Positions 53,070 to 62,697 of a stretch of DNA of 64,000 nucleotides are shown one piece after another (position 1 is the first letter of the stretch; the number at the start of each line of letters is the position of its first letter). The notes beneath the pieces were generated by a model. That model was not told where the DNA came from. It did no database searches and worked only from the letters and a program-made list of their open reading frames with translations. Where the stretch lies: positions 1 through 64,000 of the forward strand of contig NW_027526662.1 in assembly GCF_052857255.1 (NCBI RefSeq), in the 5' to 3' direction. Source of the DNA: Amblyomma americanum. Its lineage: Eukaryota; Arthropoda; Arachnida; Ixodida; Ixodidae. A program made the position numbers and the translations under genes.

Positions 53070-54556
53070 GGTTTTCCAAGTGTCCCTGTGACACGCGTCA
53101 AAACTTTTTCTCTTATAACTGCGCGAAAAGCATGTATTCTTGCTTAATACAGCGAAACAAGCTGTTTTAGACCGAAACGAGCTAAATCACAACGCAAAGG
53201 TTTTACAAGTGTTCCTCTAATACGCGTCAAAACTTTTTCTCTTATAACTGCGCGAAAAGCATGTATTCTTGCTCAATACTACGAAACAAGCTGTTTTACA
53301 CCGAAACGAGCTAAATCACAACACATCGGTTTTACAAGTGTTCCCCTGATACGCGTCAAAACTTTTTCTTTTATAACTGCGCGAAAAGCATGTATTCTTG
53401 CTTAATACAGCGAATCAAGTTGTTTTAGACCGAAACGAGCTAAATCACAACACATCGGTATATCAAGTGTTCCACGTGATACTCGTCAAAACTTTTTCTT
53501 TTATAACTGCGCGAAAAGCATGTATTCTTGCTTAATACAGCGAAACAAGCTGTTTTAAACCGAAACGAGCTAAATCACAACACATCGGTATTACAAGTGT
53601 TCCACGTGATACTCGTCAAAACTTTTTCTCTTATAACTGCGCGAAAAGCATGTATTCGTGCTTAATACAACGAAACAAGCTGTTTTAGACCGAAACGAGC
53701 TAAATCTGAACACATCGGTTTTACAAGTATCCACGTGATACTCGTCAACTTTTTCTCTTATAACTGCGCGAAAAGCATGTATTCTTGCTTAATACAACGA
53801 AACAAGCTGTTTTAGACCGAAACGAGCAAAATCACAACACATCGGTTTTACAAGTGTCTCTGATACGCGTCAAAACTTTTTCTTCTATAACTGCGCGTAA
53901 AGCATGTATTCGTGCTTAATACAACGAAACAAGCTGTTTTAGACCGAAACGAGCTAAATCTGAACACATCGGTTTTACAAGTGTTCCTCTGATACGCGTC
54001 AAAACTTTTTCTCTTATAACTGCGCGAAAAGCATGTATTCTTGCTTAATACAGCGAAACAAGCTGTTTTAGACCGAAACGAGCTAAATCACAACACATCG
54101 GTTTTACAAGTGTTCCTCTGATACGCGTCAAAACTTTTTCTTTTATAACTGCGCGAAAAGCATGTATTCTTGCTTAATACAGCGAAACAAGCTGTTTAAG
54201 ACCGAAACGAGCTAAATCTGAACACATCGGTTTTACAGGTGTCCGTGACACGCGTCAAAACTTTTTCTCTTATAACTGCGCGAAAAGCATGTATTCTTGC
54301 TTAATACAACGAAACAAGCTGTTTTAGGCCGAAATGAGCTAAATCACAACACATCGGTTTTACAAGTGTTCAACGTGATACTCGTCAAAACGTTTTCTCT
54401 TATAACTGCGCGAAAAGCATGTATTCGTGCTTAATACAACGAAACAAGCTGTTTTAGACCGAAACGAGCTAAATCTGAACACTTCGGTTTTACAAGTATC
54501 CACGTGATACGTCAAAACTTTTTCTCTTATAACTGCGCGAAAAGCATGTATTCTTG

Positions 54557-54594
54557 CTTAATACAACGAAACAAGCTTAATACAACGAAACAAG
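54557..54594 (+). repeat. 19-bp tandem duplication at the insertion edge
   Basis: The satellite segment cttaatacaacgaaacaag occurs at 54557-54575 and again immediately at 54576-54594, where the normal monomer has it once. Both copies lie on the left of the unique DNA, so this is not a standard flanking target-site duplication. It suggests template slippage or repair during insertion. Confidence 0.9.
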
Positions 54595-54668
54595 ACCTTG
54601 TGGTCTGTCTGTTTTCGCGCCTGTAATCCAAAGATGTACCAACTTGCCCAGCAAGACGTTCTTTTAAG
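54576..54668 (-). mobile_element. 93-bp insertion, one-armed relative of the 35.2-kb element
   Basis: Net extra DNA inside a G monomer. It consists of a 19-bp repeat of the preceding satellite (54576-54594), 71 bp of unique sequence (54595-54665) and a repeated aag. On the reverse strand the unique part starts aaaagaacgtcttg and contains tgggcaagttggtacat and ggcgcgaaaacagacag. It aligns with the other insert's gaagtacttt, tgggctagttggttcat and ggcgctaaaacgacaaag in the same order. It has no second arm, so it is not a palindrome. Sister copies near 40045 and 45813 lack it. A truncated or diverged member of the same family is the simplest reading. It has no coding capacity. Confidence 0.8.
54639..54650 (-). 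promoter_or_regulatory. Pol III A-box-like motif in second insert (weak)
   Basis: On the reverse strand tgggcaagttgg fits TRGCNNAGYNGG at 11 of 12 positions. It is the counterpart of 35231-35242, differing by one base. No B box at normal spacing is seen. Confidence 0.2.
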
Positions 54669-55221
54669 CTGTTTTTGACCGAAACGAGCTAAATCACAAC
54701 ACATCGGTTTTACAAGTGTCTCTCTGATACGCGTCAAAACTTTTTCTTCTATAACTGCGCGTAAAGCATGTATTCTTGCTTAATACAACGAAACAAGCTG
54801 TTTTAGACCAAAACGAGCTAAATCTGAACACATCGGTTTTACAAGTATCCACGTGATACTCGTCAAAACTTTCTCTCTTATAACTGCGCGAAAAGCATGT
54901 ATTCTTGCTTAATACAACGAAACAAGCTGTTTTAGACCGAAACGAGCTAAATCACAACACATCGGTTTTACAAGTGTCTCTCTAATAGGCGTCAAAACTT
55001 TTTCTTCTATAACTGCGCGTAAAGCATGTATTCGTGCTTAATACAACGAAACAAGTTGTTTTAGACCGAAACGAGCTAAATCTGAACACATCGGTTTTCC
55101 AAGTGTCCCTGTGACACGCGTCAAAACTTTTTCTCTTATAACTGCGCGAAAAGCATGTATTCTTGCTTAATACAGCGAAACAAGCTGTTTTAGACCGAAA
55201 CGAGCTAAATCACAACACATC

Positions 55222-58200
55222 GGTTTTACAAGTGTCTCTGATACGCGTCAAAACTTTTTCATCTATAACTGCGCGTAAAGCATGTATTCGTGCTTAATAC
55301 AACGAAACAAGCTGTTTTAGACCGAAATGAGCTAAATCACAACACATCGGTTTTACAAGTGTTCCTCTGATACGCGTCAAAACTTTTTCTCTTATAAGGG
55401 CGCGAAAAGCATGTATTCTTGCTTAATACAGCGAAACAAGCTGTTTTAGACCGAAACGAGCTAAATCACAACACATCGGTATTACAAGTGTTCCACGTGA
55501 TACTCGTCAAAACTTTTTCTTTTTTAACTGCGCGAAAAGCATGTATTCGTGCTTAATACAACGAAACAAGTTGTTTTAGACCGAAACGAGCTAAATCTGA
55601 ACACATCGGTTTTACAAGTATCCACGTGATACGCGTCAAAACTTTTTCTCTTATAAGGGCGCGAAAAGCATGTATTCTTGCTTAATACAGCGAAACAAGC
55701 TGTTTTAGACCGAAACGAGCTAAATCACAACACATCGGTTTTACAAGTGTCTCTCTAATACGCGTCAACTCTTTTTCTCTTATAACTGCGCGAAAAGCAT
55801 GTATTCTTGCTTAATACAACGAAACAAGCTGTTTTAGACCGAAACGAGCTAAATCTGAACACATCGGTTTTACAAGTATCCACGTGATACTCGTCAAAAC
55901 TTTTTCTCTTATAACTGCGCGAAAAGCATGTATTCTTGCTTAATACAGCGAAACAAGCTGTTTTAGACCGAAATGAGCTAAATCACAACACATCGGTTTT
56001 ACAAGTGTTCCTCTGATACGCGTCAAAACTTTTTCTTTTATAACTGCGCGAAAAGCATGTATTCTTGCTTAATACAGCGAATCAAGTTGTTTTAGACCGA
56101 AACGAGCTAAATCACAACACATCGGTATTACAAGTGTTCCACGTGATACTCGTCAAAACTTTTTCTCTTATAACTGCGCGAAAAGCATGTATTCTTGCTT
56201 AATACAGCGAAACAAGCTGTTTTAGACCGAAACGAGCTAAATCACAACACATCGGTATTACAAGTGTTCCACGTGATACTCGTCAAAACTTTTTCTCTTT
56301 TAACTGCGCGAAAAGCATGTATTCGTGCTTAATACAACGAAACAAGCTGTTTTTGACCGAAACGAGCTAAATCTGAACACATCGGTTTTACAAGTATCCA
56401 CGTGATACTCGTCAAAACTTTTTCTCTTATAACTGCGCGAAAAGCATGTATTCTTGCTTATTACAACGAAACAAGCTGTTTTTGACCGAAACGAGCTAAA
56501 TCACAACACATCGGTTTTACAAGTGTCTCTCTGATACGCGTCAAAACTTTTTCTTCTATAACTGCGCGTAAAGCATGTATTCTTGCTTAATACAACGAAA
56601 CAAGCTGTTTTAGACCGAAACGAGCTAAATCACAACACATCGGTTTTACAAGTGTCACTGATACGCGTCAAAACTTTTTCTTCTATAACTGCGCGTAAAG
56701 CATGTATTCGTGCTTAATACAACGAAACAAGCTGTTTTAGACCGAAACAAGCTAAATCTGAACACATCGGTTTTACAAGTGTTCCTCTGATACGCGTCAA
56801 AACTTTTTCTCTTATAGCTGCGCGAAAAGCATGTATTCTTGCTTAATACAGCGAAACAAGCTGTTTTAGACCGAAACGAGCTAAATCACAACACATCGGT
56901 TTTACAAGTGTTCCTCTGATACGCGTCAAAACTTTTTCTCTTATAAATGCGCGAAAAAGCATGTATTCTTGCTTAATACAGCGAAACAAGCTGTTTTAGA
57001 CCGAAACGAGCTAAATCACAACACATCGGTTTTACAAGTGTTCCTCTGATACGCGTCAAAACTTTTTCTCTTATAACTGCGCGAAAAGCATCTATTCTTG
57101 CTTAATACAGCGAAACAAGCTGTTTTAGACCGAAATGAGCTAAATCACAACACATCGGTTTTACAAGTGTTCCTCTGATACGCTTCAAAACTTTTTCTCT
57201 TATAACGGCGCGAAAAGCATGTATTCTTCCTTAATACAGCGAAACAAGCTGTTTTAGACCGAAACGAGCTAAATCACAACACATCGGTATTACAAGTGTT
57301 CCACGTGATACTCGTCAAAACGTTTTCTCTTTTAACTGCGCGAAAAGCATGTATTCGTGCTTAATACAACGAAACAAGCTGTTTTAGACCGAAACGAGCT
57401 AAATCTGAACACATCGGTTTTACAAGTATCCACGTGATACTCGTCAAAACTTTTTCTCTTATAACTGCGCGAAAAGCATGTATTCTTGCTTAATACAACG
57501 AAACAAGCTGTTTTAGACCGAAACGAGCTAAATCACAAAAACATCGGTTTTACAAGTGTCTCTCTAATACGCGTCAAAACTTTTTCTCTTATAACTGCGC
57601 GAAAAGCATGTATTCTTGCTTAATACAACGAAACAAGCTGTTTTAGACCGAAACGAGCTAAATCTGAACACATCGGTTTTACAAGTATCCACGTGATACT
57701 CGTCAATACTTTTTCTCTTATAACTGCGCGAAAAGCATGTATTCTTGCTTAATATAGCGAAACAAGCTGTTTTAGACCGAAATGAGCTAAATCACAACAC
57801 ATCGGTTTTACAAGTGTTCCTCTGATACGCGTCAAAACTTTTTCTTTTATAACTGCGCGAAAAGCATGTATTCTTGCTTAATACAGCGAATCAAGTTGTT
57901 TTAGACCGAAACGAGCTAAAATCACATCACATCGGTATATCAAGTGTTCCACGTGATACTCGTCAAAACTTTTTCTCTTATAACTGCGCGAAAAGCATGT
58001 ATTCTTGCTTAATACAGCGAAACAAGCTGTTTTAGACCGAAACGAGCTAAATCACAACACATCGGTATTACAAGTGTTCCACGTGATACTCGTCAAAACT
58101 TTTTCTCTTTTAACTGCGCGAAAAGCATGTATTCGTGCTTAATACAACGAAACAAGCTGTTTTTGACCGAAACGAGCTAAATCTGAACACATCGGTTTTA

Positions 58201-58451
58201 CAAGTATCCACGTGATACTCGTCAAAACTTTTTCTCTTATAACTGCGCGAAAAGCATGTATTCTTGCTTAATACAACGAAACAAGCTGTTTTAGACCGAA
58301 ACGAGCTAAATCACAACACATCGGTTTTACAAGTGTCTCTCTAATACGCGTCAAAACTTTTTCTCTTATAACTGCGCGAAAAGCATGTATTCTTGCTTAA
58401 TACTGCGAAACAAGCTGTTTTAGACCGAAACGAGCTAAATCACAACACATC
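55222..58451 (+). repeat. Mixed satellite block leading to the 13-monomer HOR
   Basis: It opens E-A-B-C, with an atgag/ataagggcgcg A monomer and a cttttttaac B monomer shared with the region near 46540. It continues through D-C-A-B-B-C, then F-E-A-A-A-A-B-C-D-C-A-B'-B-C-D. A C monomer near 55620 has a hybrid cacgtgatacgcgtc linker and the ataagggcgcg body. Small indels include gcgcgaaaaagc near 56950 and aaatcacaaaaacatc near 57532. The final D-C-A-B'-B-C-D run already matches the tail of the 13-monomer unit that follows. Confidence 0.75.
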
Positions 58452-60124
58452 GGTATTACAAGTGTTCAACGTGATACTCGTCAAAACGTTTTCTCTTATA
58501 ACTGCGCGAAAAGCATGTATTCGTGCTTAATACAACGAAACAAGCTGTTTTAGACCGAAACGAGCTAAATCTGAACACTTCGGTTTTACAAGTATCCACG
58601 TGATACGTCAAAACTTTTTCTCTTATAACTGCGCGAAAAGCATGTATTCTTGCTTAATACAACGAAACAAGCTGTTTTGACCGAAACGAGCTAAATCACA
58701 ACACATCGGTTTTACAAGTGTCTCTCTGATACGCGTCAAAACTTTTTCTTCTATAACTGCGCGTAAAGCATGTATTCTTGCTTAATACAACGAAACAAGC
58801 TGTTTTAAACCGAAACGAGCTAAATCACAACACATCGGTTTTACAAGTGTCTCTGATACGCGTCAAAACTTTTTCTTCTATAACTGCGCGTAAAGCATGT
58901 ATTCGTGCTTAATACAACGAAACAAGCTGTTTTAGACCGAAACGAGCTAAATCTGAACACTTCGGTTTTACAAGTATCCACGTGATACGTCAAAACTTTT
59001 TCTCTTATAACTGCGCGAAAAGCATGTATTCTTGCTTAATACAGCGAAACAAGCTGTTTTAGACCGAAACGAGCTAAATCACAACACATCGGTTTTACAA
59101 GTGTTCCTCTGATACGCGTCAAAACTTTTTCTCTTATAAATGCGCGAAAAGCATGTATTCTTGCTTAATACAGCGAAACAAGCTGTTTTAGACCGAAACG
59201 AGCTAAATCACAACACATCGGTTTTACAAGTGTCTCTCTAATACGCGTCAAAACTTTTTCTCTTATAACTGCGCGAAAAGCATGTATTCTTGCTTAATAC
59301 AACGAAACAAGCTGTTTTAGACCGAAACGAGCTAAATCTGAACACATCGGTTTTACAAGTATCCACGTGATACTCGTCAAAACTTTTTCTCTTATAACTG
59401 CGCGAAAAGCATGTATTCTTGCTTAATACAGCGAAACAAGCTGTTTTAGACCGAAATGAGCTAAATCACAACACATCGGTTTTACAAGTGTTCCTCTGAT
59501 ACGCGTCAAAACTTTTTCTTTTATAACTGCGCGAAAAGCATGTATTCTTGCTTAATACAGCGAATCAAGTTGTTTTAGACCGAAACGAGCTAAATCACAA
59601 CACATCGGTATATCAAGTGTTCCACGTGATACTCGTCAAAACTTTTTCTCTTATAACTGCGCGAAAAGCATGTATTCTTGCTTAATACAGCGAAACAAGC
59701 TGTTTTAGACCGAAACGAGCTAAATCACAACATATCGGTATTACAAGTGTTCCACGTGATACTCGTCAAAACTTTTTCTCTTTTAACTGCGCGAAAAGCA
59801 TGTATTCGTGCTTAATACAACGAAACAAGCTGTTTTTGACCGAAACGAGCTAAATCTGAACACATCGGTTTTACAAGTATCCACGTGATACTCGTCAAAA
59901 CTTTTTCTCTTATAACTGCGCGAAAAGCATGTATTCTTGCTTAATACAACGAAACAAGCTGTTTTAGACCGAAACGAGCTAAATCACAACACATCGGTTT
60001 TACAAGTGTCTCTCTAATACGCGTCAAAACTTTTTCTCTTATAACTGCGCGAAAAGCATGTATTCTTGCTTAATACTGCGAAACAAGCTGTTTTAGACCG
60101 AAACGAGCTAAATCACAACACATC
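58452..60124 (+). repeat. 13-monomer HOR, copy 1 (1,673 bp)
   Basis: The order is H-G-F-E-G-A-A/D-C-A-B'-B-C-D counted by linkers (13 monomers to the next H). Private markers shared with the next copy are acaacatatcggtatt (near 59730 and 61405) and gttttaaaccg in F. A D monomer with taatactgcg precedes both copies (near 58402 and 60076). One T is missing in its F monomer (ctgttttgacc near 58673). Confidence 0.85.
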
Positions 60125-61799
60125 GGTATTACAAGTGTTCAACGTGATACTCGTCAAAACGTTTTCTCTTATAACTGCGCGAAAAGCATGTATTCGTGCT
60201 TAATACAACGAAACAAGCTGTTTTAGACCGAAACGAGCTAAATCTGAACACTTCGGTTTTACAAGTATCCACGTGATACGTCAAAACTTTTTCTCTTATA
60301 ACTGCGCGAAAAGCATGTATTCTTGCTTAATACAACGAAACAAGCTGTTTTTGACCGAAACGAGCTAAATCACAACACATCGGTTTTACAAGTGTCTCTC
60401 TGATACGCGTCAAAACTTTTTCTTCTATAACTGCGCGTAAAGCATGTATTCTTGCTTAATACAACGAAACAAGCTGTTTTAAACCGAAACGAGCTAAATC
60501 ACAACACATCGGTTTTACAAGTGTCTCTGATACGCGTCAAAACTTTTTCTTCTATAACTGCGCGTAAAGCATGTATTCGTGCTTAATACAACGAAACAAG
60601 CTGTTTTAGACCGAAACGAGCTAAATCTGAACACTTCGGTTTTACAAGTATCCACGTGATACGTCAAAACTTTTTCTCTTATAACTGCGCGAAAAGCATG
60701 TATTCTTGCTTAATACAGCGAAACAAGCTGTTTTAGACCGAAACGAGCTAAATCACAACACATCGGTTTTACAAGTGTTCCTCTGATACGCGTCAAAACT
60801 TTTTCTCTTATAAATGCGCGAAAAGCATGTATTCTTGCTTAATACAGCGAAACAAGCTGTTTTAGACCGAAACGAGCTAAATCACAACACATCGGTTTTA
60901 CAAGTGTCTCTCTAATACGCGTCAAAACTTTTTCTCTTATAACTGCGCGAAAAGCATGTATTCTTGCTTAATACAACGAAACAAGCTGTTTTAGACCGAA
61001 ACGAGCTAAATCTGAACACATCGGTTTTACAAGTATCCACGTGATACTCGTCAAAACTTTTTCTCTTATAACTGCGCGAAAAGCATGTATTCTTGCTTAA
61101 TACAGCGAAACAAGCTGTTTTAGACCGAAATGAGCTAAATCACAACACATCGGTTTTACAAGTGTTCCTCTGATACGCGTCAAAACTTTTTCTTTTATAA
61201 CTGCGCGAAAAGCATGTATTCTTGCTTAATACAGCGAATCAAGTTGTTTTAGACCGAAACGAGCTAAATCACAACACATCGGTATATCAAGTGTTCCACG
61301 TGATACTCGTCAAAACTTTTTCTCTTATAACTGCGCGAAAAGCATGTATTCTTGCTTAATACAGCGAAACAAGCTGTTTTAGACCGAAACGAGCTAAATC
61401 ACAACATATCGGTATTACAAGTGTTCCACGTGATACTCGTCAAAACTTTTTCTCTTTTAACTGCGCGAAAAGCATGTATTCGTGCTTAATACAACGAAAC
61501 AAGCTGTTTTTGACCGAAACGAGCTAAATCTGAACACATCGGTTTTTGCAAGTATCCACGTGATACTCGTCAAAACTTTTTCTCTTATAACTGCGCGAAA
61601 AGCATGTATTCTTGCTTAATACAACGAAACAAGCTGTTTTAAACCGAAACGAGCTAAATCACAACACATCGGTTTTACAAGTGTCTCTCTAATATGCGTC
61701 AAAACTTTTTCTCTTATAACTGCGCGAAAAGCATGTATTCTTGCTTAATACAGCGAAACAAGCTGTTTTAGACCGAAACGAGCTAAATCACAACACAAC
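60125..61799 (+). repeat. 13-monomer HOR, copy 2 (1,675 bp)
   Basis: Nearly identical to the copy at 58452, at an offset of 1,673 bp. Private differences include ggtttttgcaagt near 61544 (two extra bases in an otherwise fixed motif) and aatatgcgtc near 61692. It ends with acaacacaacgg instead of acaacacatcgg just before the next H. Confidence 0.85.
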
Positions 61800-62697
61800 G
61801 GTATTACAAGTGTTCAACGTGATACTCGTCAAAACGTTTTCTCTTATAACTGCGCGAAAAGCATGTATTCGTGCTTAATACAACGAAACAAGCTGTTTTA
61901 GACCGAAACGAGCTAAATCTGAACACTTCGGTTTTACAAGTATCCACGTGATACGTCAAAACTTTTTCTCTTATAACTGCGCGAAAAGCATGTATTCTTG
62001 CTTAATACAACGAAACAAGCTGTTTTTGACCGAAACGAGCTAAATCACAACACATCGGTTTTACAAGTGTCTCTCTGATACGCGTCAAAACTTTTTCTTC
62101 TATAACTGCGCGTAAAGCATGTATTCTTGCTTAATACAACGAAACAAGCTGTTTTAGACCGAAACGAGCTAAATCACAACACATCGGTTTTACAAATGTC
62201 TCTGATACGCGTCAAAACTTTTTCTTCTATAACTGCGCGTAAAGCGTGTATTCGTGCTTAATACAACGAAACAAGCTGTTTTAGACCGAAACGAGCTAAA
62301 TCTGAACAATTCGGTTTTACAAGTATCCACGTGATACGTCAAAACTTTTTCTCTTATAACTGCGCGAAAAGCATGTATTCTTGCTTAATACAGCGAAACA
62401 AGCTGTTTTAGACCGAAACGAGCTAAATCACAACACATCGGTTTTACAAGTGTTCCTCTGATACGCGTCAAAACTTTTTCTCTTATAAATGCGCGAAAAG
62501 CATGTATTCTTGCTTAATACAGCGAAACAAGATGTTTTAGACCGAAACGAGCTAAATCACAACACATCGGTTTTACAAGTGTTCCTTTGATACTTGTCAA
62601 AACTTTTTCTCTTATAACTGCGCGAAAAGCATGTATTCTTGCTTAATACAGCGAAACAAGCTGTTTTAGACCGAAACGAGCTAAATCACAACACATC
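61800..62697 (+). repeat. Truncated 13-monomer HOR, 7 monomers (898 bp)
   Basis: The order is H-G-F-E-G-A-A, after which H restarts at 62698, so the D-C-A-B'-B-C-D half is absent. The length equals exactly 7 monomers given the 130/127/129-bp type lengths. Private changes include acaaatgtctc near 62193, aaagcgtgtatt near 62242 and gatacttgtc near 62590. Confidence 0.85.

Larger units (their letters stand above)
53070..55221 (+). repeat. Third partial copy of the long HOR, with an insertion
   Basis: The order is I-A'-A-B'-B-C-E-A-A-I'-H-G-F-C-K-I. From the cttttataac A monomer on, it repeats the part of the long HOR seen near 44600-46360. The ttttacaggtgtccgtgaca marker at 54231 lies 8,762 bp after that at 45469. 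The I monomer at 55093 lies 8,855 bp after that at 46238. The 93-bp difference equals the insertion at 54576-54668, so that insertion is specific to this copy. Confidence 0.85.
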
